A stretch of 64,000 nt of DNA from Streptomyces niger (GTDB lineage: Bacteria; Actinomycetota; Actinomycetes; Streptomycetales; Streptomycetaceae). Positions within the stretch are counted from its first letter, which is position 1, and every line of letters starts with the position of its first letter. The notes under the pieces were generated by a model. That model did not search any database. It saw only the letters and a program-made list of their open reading frames with translations, and was not told the DNA's origin. Positions 18,811 to 27,823 of the stretch are shown here, in pieces. The DNA lies in contig NZ_JOFQ01000011.1 in the NCBI RefSeq assembly GCF_000718305.1, positions 124,001-188,000 of the forward strand. The letters run 5' to 3'. A program made the translations under genes and the position numbers.

Positions 18811-18848
18811 AAGGCGCCGAACGGTTCCTGCGAACCGTTCGGCGCCTT
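18811..18848 (-). terminator. Strong intrinsic terminator
   Basis: Perfect 17-bp stem (18811-18827 and 18832-18848), 4-nt loop, followed on the minus strand by TTTT. It lies 39 nt after the stop of the small membrane protein gene. Confidence 0.88.
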
Positions 18849-18886
18849 GCAGTATGTGGTGCCCAGTGAGCCTGGAGGGCCGGGTG

Positions 18887-19129
18887 TCAGCTCTTCTTGG
18901 CCTTGCGGGACTTGTCGCCCAGCATGACCAGACCAGCGATGATCAGGAAGAGGACGATGGGCGTCGCGACGTAGAGACCGAGCGTCTGGACAACGCTCAG
19001 GCCCGGACCCGGGTCGTCACCGTCGTCGCGGGTGAGCGCGAAAGCAGGGGACGACATCAGCAGCAGCAGCGCGGTACCGGCGGTGATCGTTCCGGCGCGC
19101 AGGGCGTGGTTCTTGACCTTGTTGCTCAC
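18887..19129 (-). CDS. Small secreted/membrane-anchored protein, 80 aa
   Basis: Function unknown. An N-terminal signal sequence (basic NKVKNHALR, hydrophobic AGTALLLLMSSPAFA) is followed by a short acidic linker, one transmembrane helix (LGLYVATPIVLFLIIAGLVM), and a basic cytoplasmic end (DKSRKAKKS). The predicted product is therefore a short single-span membrane peptide with a tiny outside segment. GTG 19129 chosen because TTGAGG sits five bases upstream; a TTG three codons earlier would also be in frame. It has its own strong terminator. Confidence 0.8.
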   Translation of the reverse strand: MSNKVKNHALRAGTITAGTALLLLMSSPAFALTRDDGDDPGPGLSVVQTLGLYVATPIVLFLIIAGLVMLGDKSRKAKKS

Positions 19130-19177
19130 GTACCTCAACGTATCGGACGCCCGAGCGACCCGCGCGCTCGGGGTGCC

Positions 19178-21274
19178 CTAACGGCTGAGCCCCGCCCCCG
19201 GCCGCGCGTCGAACTCGGCCGTCAGCGCCCGCAGCCGCGGCGACTCCACGATCTCCTCCAGCGTCATCGGCCGGCCGTCCGGCGCGGCGATCGGCAGCCG
19301 CCAGTTCGGATACTCGTCCCACGTACCGGGCAGGTTCTGCGGCCGCCGGTCGCCCACCGCGTCCGGCAGCCAGACGCCGACCATCCTGGCCGGGGTGCGC
19401 AGCAGGAAGCGGTGCAGCGCCGCGACCGCGGCCCGCTCGTCCGCCTCCGCGTCCCCGGACGCCGTGCCCTCCGGCAGCAGCCCCAGCCGGCCGAGCCACT
19501 CCAGCCAGGTGGCGACCTCGGCGCGGTCGGCCGCCTGCTCCTCTTCGAGAGTGCCGTCCAGCAGGCCGATGCGGTGCCGCAGCGCGGTGTGCTCGCCGGT
19601 CAGCCGCCCCGCCGTACTGGGCAGGTCGTGCGTGGTGACGGTGGCCAGGCAGTCGGCGCGCCAGCTCTCCGGCGGCAGCGGCGGCTGCCCCTCGGCGGTC
19701 CAGGCGCGCTCGAACCACAGGACGGACGTGCCGAGGACGCCGCGCTCCTCCAGCGCCTCGCGCACCCCGTCCTCGACCGTCCCCAGGTCCTCGCCGATGA
19801 CCGCGGTGTCGGCGCGGGCGGCCTCCAGCGCCAGCACGGAGAGCATCGCCTCGGCGTCGTACCGGACGTACGTGCCCTCCGTGGGCGGCCGGCCCTCGGG
19901 GATCCACCACAGCCGGAAGAGGCCCATGACGTGGTCGATGCGGAGCGCGCCCGCGTGCCGGAGCAGGCCGCGCAGCAGCGCGCGGAAGGGCGCGTAGCCG
20001 GTTTCCGCGAGCGTGTCGGGGCGCCAGGGCGGCAGCCCCCAGTCCTGGCCGCGGGAGTTGAAGGCGTCCGGCGGCGCGCCGACGGACATGCCGGCCGCGA
20101 AGGCGTCCTGGCGGGCCCAGGTGTCGGCCCCGCTGGGGTGCACGCCGACGGCCAGGTCGTGGACCAGCCCGATGCGCATGCCCGCCGCCCGCGCCCCGCG
20201 CTGGGCGGCCGCGAGCTGTTCGTCGGTGAGCCAGGCGGCCCTGCGGTGGAAGTCGATGCGGTCGGCCAGCGCGCGCCGCATCCGCTCGGTGCGGGCCGAG
20301 CGGGGGTCGCGCAGCCCTTCGGGCCAGGCGCGCCAGTCCGGGCCGTGCGCCTCGGCCAGCGCGTACCAGGTGGCGTGGTCCTCCAGGTCCTGGCCCCGGT
20401 CTGCGCGGAAGGCGTCGTAGGCGGCCTGCCGTGCGGTGCTCAGCGGCACCGTGCGCAGCAGCTCCAGGGCCTCCTTCTTCAGCTCCCAGACGGCGTCCCG
20501 GTCGATCAGCGCGCCGTTCTTCAGGACGGTGTCGCGGAGCGCGGCGGCGCGTCCGGTCAGCTCGTCGGCGCGCTGCCGGGCGGCGCCGGACAGCCGCGCG
20601 AACTCGGGGACGTCCGCGATCCGCAGGTGCACGGGGTCGGGGAAGCGGCGCGAGGAGGGGCGGTACGGGGAGGGGTCGGTGGGCGGTCCCGGTACGGCCG
20701 CGTGCAGCGGGTTGAGCTGGACGAAGTCCATGCCGAGGGTCCGGCCCGACCAGTCGGCCAGCCGGGCCAGGTCGCCGAGGTCTCCCATGCCCCAGGAGGC
20801 CTGGGAGAGCAGGGAGTAGAGCTGGACCATGAAGCCGTGCCCGCGACCGGACACGGCGGGCATCCGGTCGGGTGCGACGACGAGGTGGGAGTGCGCGGCG
20901 GCGCCGTCGGCGGTGTAGGCGCGCAGCACGTGCACGCCGAGCGGCAGCGGAGCCGCCTGCCCGCCGGGCACCAGGCCCCAGTCCAGCGTCCGCCCGTCCT
21001 CGGTGTCCACGCGCAGCGTGGTGCCGCCGGGCAGCCCGGCCAGGTCCGGCGGGCGACCTTCGCGGGTGACGAGGGTGGGCGGGAGGAGGGCACGGGCGGG
21101 TCCGTACTCGTACGCGTCCAGCGCGGCGCGTACGGCCTGCGGCGTGGAGGCGTCGACACCCAGCGCGGCGAGTACGGCGACGACCGTGTCCTCGGGAACA
21201 TGGACGGTGCGGCCCGGCGCTGGCTCGTAGGACGTGGTGACGCCGTGCAGCCGGGCGAGCCGCGCTCGGCCCAT
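19178..21274 (-). CDS. malQ: 4-alpha-glucanotransferase (amylomaltase, GH77)
   Basis: 698 aa disproportionating enzyme that transfers glucan segments between maltodextrins during glycogen and maltose metabolism. GH77 landmarks: QLNPLHA, the nucleophile Asp in RIDHVMGLFRLWWIPEG, the general acid Glu in GEDLGTVEDGV, and the transition-state Asp in TTHDLPSTAG. A family N-terminal extension of about 150 residues, common in actinobacteria, precedes the barrel. The start overlaps the stop of the upstream small gene by one base (ATGA), indicating translational coupling. Confidence 0.95.
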   Translation of the reverse strand: MGRARLARLHGVTTSYEPAPGRTVHVPEDTVVAVLAALGVDASTPQAVRAALDAYEYGPARALLPPTLVTREGRPPDLAGLPGGTTLRVDTEDGRTLDWGLVPGGQAAPLPLGVHVLRAYTADGAAAHSHLVVAPDRMPAVSGRGHGFMVQLYSLLSQASWGMGDLGDLARLADWSGRTLGMDFVQLNPLHAAVPGPPTDPSPYRPSSRRFPDPVHLRIADVPEFARLSGAARQRADELTGRAAALRDTVLKNGALIDRDAVWELKKEALELLRTVPLSTARQAAYDAFRADRGQDLEDHATWYALAEAHGPDWRAWPEGLRDPRSARTERMRRALADRIDFHRRAAWLTDEQLAAAQRGARAAGMRIGLVHDLAVGVHPSGADTWARQDAFAAGMSVGAPPDAFNSRGQDWGLPPWRPDTLAETGYAPFRALLRGLLRHAGALRIDHVMGLFRLWWIPEGRPPTEGTYVRYDAEAMLSVLALEAARADTAVIGEDLGTVEDGVREALEERGVLGTSVLWFERAWTAEGQPPLPPESWRADCLATVTTHDLPSTAGRLTGEHTALRHRIGLLDGTLEEEQAADRAEVATWLEWLGRLGLLPEGTASGDAEADERAAVAALHRFLLRTPARMVGVWLPDAVGDRRPQNLPGTWDEYPNWRLPIAAPDGRPMTLEEIVESPRLRALTAEFDARPGAGLSR

Positions 21275-21579
21275 CAGACCTCCAGGGACTCCGTGCCGTA
21301 GCCGGCGGCGGCGGGCTCACTGGTGAGCGGCAGCTCGGCGGCGATCGGGGTCTCGCTGGTGAGGGGGGTGCTGTCGGCGAGCGGGGGCTCGCTGGTCAAG
21401 GGAGGCTCGGAGAAGGTGAGCGAGCCGCATCCGTCCAAGCCGCAGTCCGGGTCGGAGACCCCTGCCAGCAGATCCGGCTCGGTCGGTTTGGAGAGGGCGT
21501 CGAGAAGAAGCTGAGCGGACGGAGCCACGAGGGCCTCCCGTTCGTCGAGAGTAGGACATCCGGGCCCTACCCAATCCAT
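21274..21579 (-). CDS. Hypothetical protein coupled to malQ, 101 aa
   Basis: No family recognised. The C-terminal half is low complexity, with repeated LTSEP/LTSET units separated by acidic/Pro spacers; a Cys cluster (DPDCGLDGCGSL) precedes it. Start is uncertain: ATG 21579 is used, but an in-frame start at 21603 is possible. Stop and malQ start overlap (ATGA). It is therefore expressed with malQ and may be a small accessory protein, though no function can be assigned. Confidence 0.55.
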   Translation of the reverse strand: MDWVGPGCPTLDEREALVAPSAQLLLDALSKPTEPDLLAGVSDPDCGLDGCGSLTFSEPPLTSEPPLADSTPLTSETPIAAELPLTSEPAAAGYGTESLEV

Positions 21580-21905
21580 GCCGCCGCAGACGTGTCCGGT
21601 CACTAAACGTGTTCCACCTCACACCCCCGCCCCGGCGAACGATTTGGCGGCGCGGCCGGTCCCTCACGCAGGAGATCCCGACTTAATGGACATCTTAGCG
21701 AAACTTCTGCGGCATTTCCCCCGGACCGCGACTCCCGCGCGCCCCCACGTTCACACAGGGCAAACGGGGGCACTTCGGCTACCGCCGTTGACACCTCGAC
21801 CCCCGAGTGGTGGGCTCACAAGCCCATGGCGGCCGCTCCGCCGAACCCGACCACGCGGAGCCGGCCCGCCGGCGAGGCTGCAGACCTACGGGACGAGGAG
21901 AGGCC
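21580..21905. other. Divergent promoter region, no gene seen
   Basis: 326 nt between the malQ operon (-) and the hexosaminidase gene (+). It contains a stretch less GC-rich than the surroundings near 21680-21705 (acttaatggacatcttagcg), suited to a promoter, but no convincing -35/-10 pair or operator. Confidence 0.4.
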
Positions 21906-24900
21906 GTGCGATTCCGTGGCGTCGGCGCCAGGAAACGGAACGGTGCCGGGTCCGGCGCCAAGGTGGCAGGCACCACTGCGCTGGCCGCCGCCGTCATAGG
22001 GGGACTGCTCGGCGGCGTACCGGCCGCCCAGGCCGCCCCCGACGAACCGTCCGTGGGCTCCCCTGACCAGGCCGCCGACGCGGGCGAACCGCCCGCCGTG
22101 TGGCCCCGCCCCCAGTCGCTGCGCAGCCTGGGCACCGCCGTGCCGCTGGGCACCGCCGCCACGCTCGTCACCGCCGACGGCACCGATCCGTACGCCGTCG
22201 AGGCGCTCCTGAAGCTGTTGCGGGGCGCGGGGGTGCGCACGGTCCACGAGGCGCGCCCCGGTGCGCCGGTCCCCGCCGACGGTCCGCTGATCCGCGTCGG
22301 CGGGCGGCAGGCGGCCGACGCGCTGCGGGCCCTGCACGCCCCGGCACGTGGCACGGACCTGCCGTCCGGCGGCTACCGGCTGGCCGTCGGCGAGGTCGCG
22401 GGCCGCCCCACCGTCGCCATGGAGGGCACCGGCCCGGACGGGGTCTTCCACGCCGTGCAGACCCTGCGGCAGCTCGTCACGGCGGGCCCGGACGGCGGCC
22501 GGCGGCTGGCCTCGGTCGCCGTGCGCGACTGGCCGGGCACCGCGGTCCGCGGCACCACCGAGGGCTTCTTCGGCGAGCCCTGGTCCCAGGCCGAGCGCCT
22601 CGCGCAGCTGGACTTCATGGGCCGTACGAAACAGAACCGCTACCTCTACGCGGCCGGCGACGACCCGTACCGCCAGGCCCGCTGGCGCGACCCGTACCCC
22701 GCCGCGCAGCGCGCCCACTTCCGCGAGCTGGCCGAGCGGGCCCGCGCCCGCCACGTCACCCTCGGCTGGGCCGTCTCGCCCGGCCACTCCCTGTGCATGT
22801 CCTCCGCGGAGGACGTACGGGCACTGCAGCGCAAGGTCGACGCCATGTGGGCGCTGGGCGTGCGCGCCTTCCAGCTCCAGTTCCAGGACGTCAGCTACAG
22901 CGAGTGGCACTGCGACGCCGACGAGGACGCCTTCGGCTCCGGCCCCGAGGCCGCGGCCCGCGCCCAGGCGCAGGTGGCGAACGCGCTCGCCGACCATCTC
23001 GCCGAGCGCCACCCCGGCTCGGAGCCGCTGTCCCTGATGCCCACGGAGTACTACCAGGACGGTGCGACGGCGTACCGCGAGGCGCTGGCGGACGCGCTCA
23101 CGGACCGGGTGGACGTGGCCTGGACCGGCGTCGGCGTCGTGCCCCGCACCATCACGGGCCGCGAACTGGCAAGGACCCGCGACGCGTTCGGGCACCGCCT
23201 GATCACGATGGACAACTACCCGGTCAACGACTACGCGCAGGACCGGATCTTCCTCGGCCCCTACACCGGGCGCGAGCCCGCCGTCGCCACCGGCTCCGCC
23301 GCCCTCCTGGCCAACGCCATGGACCGGCCCACGGCCTCCCGCATCCCGCTCTTCACCGCCGCCGACTACGCCTGGAACCCCCGCGACTACCGCCCCCAGG
23401 AGTCCTGGCGCGCCGCCATCGACGACCTCGCCGCCGACCAGGCGGGCGGCGCCGAAGCCCCCGCCGGCGTCCCGGCCGCGCGGGCGGGCTCCACGGCCGC
23501 CGAGGACCGCCGGACCCGTGCCCGCGCCGCGCTGCACGCCCTCGCCGGCAACGACGCCTCCTCCGTCCTGCACACCGGCGAGTCGGGCTACCTGCGCCCG
23601 CTCATCGACCGCTTCTGGGCGACCCGCGCCGCCTCCATCAACGGCGGCGACCAGGCCGACGACGCGCAGTACATCAAGGCCGCCGCCGCGCTCCGCTCGG
23701 CGTTCCGCACCATGAGCGAGGTCCCCGACCACCTGACCGGCGGCCTCGCCGAGGAGGTGCGCCCCTGGTCCGAGCAGCTGGCCCGGTACGGGCGGGCCGG
23801 GATGCAGGCCGTCGACATGCTGCGCGCCCAGGCCCGCGGCGACGGGGCCGCCGCATGGCGGGCCCAGCGCGCGGCCGAGGGGCTGCGCAAGGACATCGGC
23901 GAGCACGCCGCGACGGTCGGCAAGGGCGTCCTCGGCCCCTTCCTCGACCGCGCCCTGCGCGAGTCCGACGCCTGGACCGGCGCCGCCTCCGACACCCCGG
24001 CGCCGCACGAGGCGGCCCACGCCACCTCCCTGACCGTGCCGTTCGCGCGCCCCCGCACGCTCTCCGCCGTGACCGCGCTCACCGATCCGTCCCGGGACGC
24101 GCGCGCCACGGTGGAGGCCCGCGTACCGGGCAAGGGCTGGCGGCGCCTCGGCCGGCTCGCCGCCTCCGGCTGGACCCAGGCGGCGGCGCACGGCCTGCGC
24201 GCCGACGCGATCCGGCTGCACTGGGCCGAGGACGACCCGGCCCCCTCGGTGAAGTCCCTCACCCCCTGGTTCGACGACACGGCACCGGCCGGCCTCGAAC
24301 TCTCCCGGCGGGAGGTGGACGCCGACACCGGCGGCACGGTCTCCGTCGACGCGCTGGTCTTCTCCCGCCGCCCCGCCGACGTCCACGGCCGGCTCCGGGT
24401 CAAGGCCCCCAAGGGCTTCACCGTGCACGCCCCGGACCGGCTCACCGCGCCGCGCGGCGGCACCGCGACCGCCCGCCTGCGGATCTCCGTACCGAAGGAC
24501 GCCCGCTCCGGCGCGTACGAGATCCCGGTCGCGTTCGGGGACGAGCACCGGACCCTGACCGTGCGCACGTTCCCGCCGGCGGGCGGGAAGGACCTGGCGC
24601 GCGGGGCCCGGGCGACCTCCTCCGGCGACGAGACGGCCGACTTCCCCGCCTCGGCGGCCACCGACGGCGACCCGAGGACCCGCTGGTCCTCCCCCGCCGA
24701 GGACGGCGCCTGGCTGCAGTTCGCGCTGGACCGCCCGGTCCGCCTCGGCCGGCTCGTCCTCCACTGGCAGGACGCCCACGCCGCGCGCTACCGCGTCCAG
24801 ACCTCCCCCGACGGCCGCAACTGGCGCACGGCCACCACCGTCCGCGACAGCAAGGGCGGCCGCGAGAGCGTACGGATGGACGCGCCCGACGCGAAGTTCG

Positions 24901-25196
24901 TCCGCATCCAGGGCGACAAGCGGGCCACCCGCTTCGGCTACTCACTGTGGAGCGTGGAGGCGTATGCGGTCGCCGACGATGCGGTCTCCGACCGCGGGCA
25001 GCGGGACGACGATCGCCGCGGGGGCGGCGAGGGGCACCGGGACGATGGCCGTCGCCGGGACGATGGCGGGCGCGGGGACGATGGCGGGCGCGGGGACGGT
25101 GGCCGCCACGCGGACGAGCACGGCCGGCAGAGCGCTCGGGGGCGGCCGGACTCCCGTGGCCGGCCCGCGGAACACGCCCGGCCGCCGCGAGGGTGA
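21906..25196 (+). CDS. Secreted GH84-type beta-N-acetylglucosaminidase with F5/8C domain
   Basis: 1096 aa. Signal peptide with cleavage around AAQA-APDEP; GH84 N-terminal alpha/beta domain (residues ~50-205); catalytic barrel from about 210 (RGTTEGFFGEPWSQAERL, KQNRYLYAAGDDPY, WAVSPGHSLC) to ~500; helical region; C-terminal F5/8 type C (discoidin) carbohydrate-binding domain near residues 895-1020; then an Asp/Arg/Gly-rich tail. It probably cleaves GlcNAc from glycans outside the cell. The usual GH84 catalytic Asp pair aligns with Gln327-Asp328 (LQFQDVS), so the N-acetyl-orienting Asp is replaced. Start GTG 21906 follows GAGGAGAGG; upstream in-frame extension lacks a ribosome site. Confidence 0.85.
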   Translation: MRFRGVGARKRNGAGSGAKVAGTTALAAAVIGGLLGGVPAAQAAPDEPSVGSPDQAADAGEPPAVWPRPQSLRSLGTAVPLGTAATLVTADGTDPYAVEALLKLLRGAGVRTVHEARPGAPVPADGPLIRVGGRQAADALRALHAPARGTDLPSGGYRLAVGEVAGRPTVAMEGTGPDGVFHAVQTLRQLVTAGPDGGRRLASVAVRDWPGTAVRGTTEGFFGEPWSQAERLAQLDFMGRTKQNRYLYAAGDDPYRQARWRDPYPAAQRAHFRELAERARARHVTLGWAVSPGHSLCMSSAEDVRALQRKVDAMWALGVRAFQLQFQDVSYSEWHCDADEDAFGSGPEAAARAQAQVANALADHLAERHPGSEPLSLMPTEYYQDGATAYREALADALTDRVDVAWTGVGVVPRTITGRELARTRDAFGHRLITMDNYPVNDYAQDRIFLGPYTGREPAVATGSAALLANAMDRPTASRIPLFTAADYAWNPRDYRPQESWRAAIDDLAADQAGGAEAPAGVPAARAGSTAAEDRRTRARAALHALAGNDASSVLHTGESGYLRPLIDRFWATRAASINGGDQADDAQYIKAAAALRSAFRTMSEVPDHLTGGLAEEVRPWSEQLARYGRAGMQAVDMLRAQARGDGAAAWRAQRAAEGLRKDIGEHAATVGKGVLGPFLDRALRESDAWTGAASDTPAPHEAAHATSLTVPFARPRTLSAVTALTDPSRDARATVEARVPGKGWRRLGRLAASGWTQAAAHGLRADAIRLHWAEDDPAPSVKSLTPWFDDTAPAGLELSRREVDADTGGTVSVDALVFSRRPADVHGRLRVKAPKGFTVHAPDRLTAPRGGTATARLRISVPKDARSGAYEIPVAFGDEHRTLTVRTFPPAGGKDLARGARATSSGDETADFPASAATDGDPRTRWSSPAEDGAWLQFALDRPVRLGRLVLHWQDAHAARYRVQTSPDGRNWRTATTVRDSKGGRESVRMDAPDAKFVRIQGDKRATRFGYSLWSVEAYAVADDAVSDRGQRDDDRRGGGEGHRDDGRRRDDGGRGDDGGRGDGGRHADEHGRQSARGRPDSRGRPAEHARPPRG
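25039..25110 (+). repeat. 18-bp tandem repeat in the hexosaminidase tail
   Basis: Four units starting GGGACGATGG / GGGACGGTGG at 25039, 25057, 25075 and 25093; two units are identical. Encodes the D-G-G-R-G-D-rich tail. Confidence 0.85.
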
Positions 25197-25257
25197 CCCG
25201 CCACCCGCCGCGGGGGTGACCCACCCGGTGGCCGGTGCGGCCACGTCGTAGCTGGTC

Positions 25258-25293
25258 GCGCAGTTCCCCGCGCCCCTTCAGGGGCGCGGGGCC
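25258..25293. repeat. Intergenic palindromic repeat, copy 2
   Basis: GCGCAGTTCCCCGCGCCCCT followed after TCA by GGGGCGCGGGGC; same left arm as 14177. It lies between convergent hexosaminidase and HNH genes (25197-25327) and can form a hairpin, so it probably doubles as a terminator. Confidence 0.8.
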
Positions 25294-25327
25294 CGCACGC
25301 GTTCCCGGGAACGCGAATGGCCCGGTT

Positions 25328-25864
25328 CTACGCGGAAACCGCGTCGATTCGGGCCATTGCGTCGTCCGCGCCGTACGGCTGCAGGTATGGCAGCCAGCGC
25401 GGATCCCTATGTCCCGTGCCGATGATCCGCCACGCGAGCCCGGACGGCGGCGCGGGCTGATGCCGCAGCCGCCACCCGATCTCGGCGACGTGCCGGTCGG
25501 CCTTGACATGGTTGCAGCGACGGCATGCGGCCACGACGTTCTCCCAGGTGTGCTGCCCACCGCGGCTGCGCGGGATCACGTGGTCGACGCTGGTTGCGAC
25601 GCCACCGCAGTACGCGCACCGGCCGCCGTCACGGGCGAAGAGCGCACGGCGGGTCAGGGGAACAGGGCCACGAAAGGGCACACGCACGAACCGCTTGAGG
25701 CGTACCACGCTGGGAGCGGGGAGCGCACGGGTCGCACTGTGCATCAGGGCGCCGGAATCCTCAAGGCTGACGGCCTTGTCATTGAGTACGAGGATGAGCG
25801 CGCGGCGGAGCGGTACGACGCCGAGCGGCTCGTACGACGCGTTGAGGACCAGGACATGCGGCAC
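25328..25864 (-). CDS. HNH endonuclease family protein
   Basis: 178 aa. N-terminal LNASYEPLGVVPLRRALILVLNDKA is characteristic of a widespread actinobacterial/cyanobacterial HNH family. The nuclease core is CAYCG, then SVDHVIPRSRGG (the H of HNH), WENVVAAC, and RRCN, giving four zinc Cys plus the catalytic His. A nicking or double-strand cutting activity is likely; physiological role unknown, and no restriction or homing partners are nearby. GTG 25864 has GGAGG nine bases upstream. Divergent from the MscS gene; interval 25865-26130 must hold both promoters. Confidence 0.9.
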   Translation of the reverse strand: MPHVLVLNASYEPLGVVPLRRALILVLNDKAVSLEDSGALMHSATRALPAPSVVRLKRFVRVPFRGPVPLTRRALFARDGGRCAYCGGVATSVDHVIPRSRGGQHTWENVVAACRRCNHVKADRHVAEIGWRLRHQPAPPSGLAWRIIGTGHRDPRWLPYLQPYGADDAMARIDAVSA

Positions 25865-26130
25865 GGGTGCCTCCTTGTACGCCGGCGGCGCGTGGCTCGC
25901 GCCGGGACGATCTCCCCACAGTGTCCCCCGGTGCCTGGTCGGAGCGCCACCATGACCAGGTAACGGGTCGGAGGTGTTTTCGACCACACTCCTTTATTGC
26001 CCAACAAATGGGCTCGCTCTACTCGAACAACGGCGCGGACTGCCCGCGTTGCCCCGTTAGTGTGGTTGGTCTGCCCGATGTGCGGTTACGTGCCGCCCGG
26101 GTCTGCTGTCCCGTACGGAAGGTCCTTGCT

Positions 26131-27195
26131 GTGTTCTGGTCCGCCACCCCGGTCGCCGCTGCGGCACCGGACCCGTCCTCCATATCCGAGGCCACGGAGA
26201 AGGCCACCGACGCCGCCGGCTGGGTGCAGGAGAACTGGCAGAGCTGGCTCGACGCCGGCCTGCGCATCATCCTGATCGTGGTCATCGCGGTGGTCCTGCG
26301 GTCGCTGGTGCGCCGCGCGATCACCAAGCTGATAGCGCGCATGAACCGCAACGCCGGGGCGTCGCGCAACAGCGCACTCGGCGGCTTCCTCGTGAACGCC
26401 GAGCGCCGCCGGCAGCGCTCCGAGGCCATCGGCTCGGTGCTCCGCAGCGTCGCTTCCTTCGTGATCCTCGGCACAGCCGCGCTCACCGTCCTCTCCGTCC
26501 TGCAGATCAATCTCGCGCCGCTGCTGGCCAGCGCCGGCGTGGCGGGCGTCGCGATCGGTTTCGGCGCGCGCAACCTCGTCACGGACTTCCTCTCCGGCGT
26601 GTTCATGATCCTGGAGGACCAGTACGGCGTCGGCGACACCATCGACGCGGGCGTCGCCTCCGGCGAAGTCATCGAGGTCGGACTGCGGGTCACGAAGCTG
26701 CGCGGCGCCGAGGGCGAGATCTGGTACGTACGCAACGGCGAGGTCAAGCGGATCGGCAACCTCAGCCAGGGCTGGGCCACCGCCACCGTCGACGTGCAGC
26801 TGCGCGCGACCGAGGACCTGGACCGGGTGCGCGAGATCCTCACCGAGGCGGGCGAGGCGATGGCCAAGTCCGAGCCGTGGAACGAGCGCCTGTGGGAGCC
26901 GGTCGAGGTGCTCGGCCTGAGCGAGGTCCTGCTCGACACGATGACGATCACCGTCGCCGCCAAGACGATGCCGGGCAAGTCCTTCGCGGTCGAACGCGAG
27001 CTGCGCTGGCGCATCAAGCGCGCACTGGACGAGGCCGGCATCCACATCGTCGGCAACGCGCCGCTACCGGCGGAGGACGAGGAGCCGGTCGACCCGTCGG
27101 CCTCCGTAGCCGCCCCCTCCGCCTTCGCCAACCCCCTCTCCCCCCAGTCGGTAGCCAGCAACCCGGTCACGCCCCCACCGAACCTGAACAAGTAG
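26131..27195 (+). CDS. MscS-family mechanosensitive channel
   Basis: 354 aa small-conductance channel, opened by membrane tension to release osmolytes under hypo-osmotic shock. Hydrophobic helix at ~35-55, another at ~105-130, and the pore helix TM3 pattern (APLLASAGVAGVAIGFGARNLVTDFLSG) with Gly/Ala packing. The beta domain (MILEDQYGVGDTID) and alpha-beta C terminus follow, then a Pro/Ser/Ala-rich unstructured tail. Start placed at GTG 26131 with GGAAGG upstream. A perfect 19-bp terminator follows. Confidence 0.93.
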   Translation: MFWSATPVAAAAPDPSSISEATEKATDAAGWVQENWQSWLDAGLRIILIVVIAVVLRSLVRRAITKLIARMNRNAGASRNSALGGFLVNAERRRQRSEAIGSVLRSVASFVILGTAALTVLSVLQINLAPLLASAGVAGVAIGFGARNLVTDFLSGVFMILEDQYGVGDTIDAGVASGEVIEVGLRVTKLRGAEGEIWYVRNGEVKRIGNLSQGWATATVDVQLRATEDLDRVREILTEAGEAMAKSEPWNERLWEPVEVLGLSEVLLDTMTITVAAKTMPGKSFAVERELRWRIKRALDEAGIHIVGNAPLPAEDEEPVDPSASVAAPSAFANPLSPQSVASNPVTPPPNLNK

Positions 27196-27216
27196 CAGGC
27201 CGCACGGCCTCGCACA

Positions 27217-27259
27217 CGTCGGCCCGCCCCTCCCGATGTCCGGGAGGGGCGGGCCGACG
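27217..27259. terminator. Very strong bidirectional terminator
   Basis: Perfect 19-bp stems (27217-27235 and 27241-27259) with a 5-nt loop, between the convergent MscS and DUF397 genes. Confidence 0.9.
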
Positions 27260-27267
27260 CACATGCG

Positions 27268-27615
27268 TTACTCGGCAAGTTGCGCGACGAACGCCTGCCA
27301 CGCCGTCGCGCCGAAGACCAGCACGGGACCCTCGGGCCGCTTGCTGTCCCGGACCGGAACGAGCCCGGGGAACCCGTCAGCGACCTCGACGCAATCCCCG
27401 CCTTGGCTGTTGCTGTAACTGGATTTGTGCCAGACGGCGGCGCTGATGAAGGACCGCCACGCCTCCGCGCCGAAGACCAACACGGGCCCGCCGGACCGCT
27501 TGCTGTCCCGCACCGGGACAATCCCCGGGAACCCGTCAGCGACCTCTACGCACTCGCCGCCCTGCGCGTTGCTGTAGCTGGACTTTCGCCAGACGGCGGC
27601 GCTGGCGTCAGTCAT
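27268..27615 (-). CDS. Tandem-domain DUF397 protein
   Basis: 115 aa made of two DUF397 domains, each W-x-KSSYSN-x-QGG-(E/D)-CVEVADGFPG, then VPVRDSK and GPVLVFG-A-x-AW. Most DUF397 proteins have one such domain of 60-70 aa. In Streptomyces these small proteins accompany XRE regulators and act in development or antibiotic control (WhiJ/BldB-type and Scr-type loci). ATG 27615 lies inside the last codons of the upstream DUF397 gene (8-bp overlap), so the two are coupled. Confidence 0.9.
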   Translation of the reverse strand: MTDASAAVWRKSSYSNAQGGECVEVADGFPGIVPVRDSKRSGGPVLVFGAEAWRSFISAAVWHKSSYSNSQGGDCVEVADGFPGLVPVRDSKRPEGPVLVFGATAWQAFVAQLAE

Positions 27616-27823
27616 GGCGACCCGCCCCCAACCCGGCGACGAACGCCCGCCATGCATCGCCGGAGAACACGATCACCGGCCCCTCCGGCCGCTTGCTGTC
27701 CCGGACCGGAACGAGCCCGGGGAACCCGTCAGCGACCTCTACGCAATCCCCGCCTTGCGTGTTGCTGTGACTGGACTTGCGCCACTCGGCGGCGTTGAGA
27801 CCGGCTCGGGATACGTACGTCAC
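27608..27823 (-). CDS. Single-domain DUF397 protein
   Basis: 71 aa, one DUF397 domain (WRKSSHSNTQGGDCVEVADG, VPVRDSKRPEGPVIVF, AWRAFV). GTG start at 27823 lies inside the 3' end of the XRE regulator gene, overlapping it by 95 bp, and its stop overlaps the next DUF397 start. With the downstream two-domain protein it gives three near-identical DUF397 domains in a row, which points to recent internal duplication. Expected to bind or oppose the XRE partner. Confidence 0.88.
   Translation of the reverse strand: MTYVSRAGLNAAEWRKSSHSNTQGGDCVEVADGFPGLVPVRDSKRPEGPVIVFSGDAWRAFVAGLGAGRHD

Noticed and set aside
16599..18869. 756-codon plus-strand frame
   Set aside because: Lies opposite the EamA and desaturase genes; low-complexity shadow translation.
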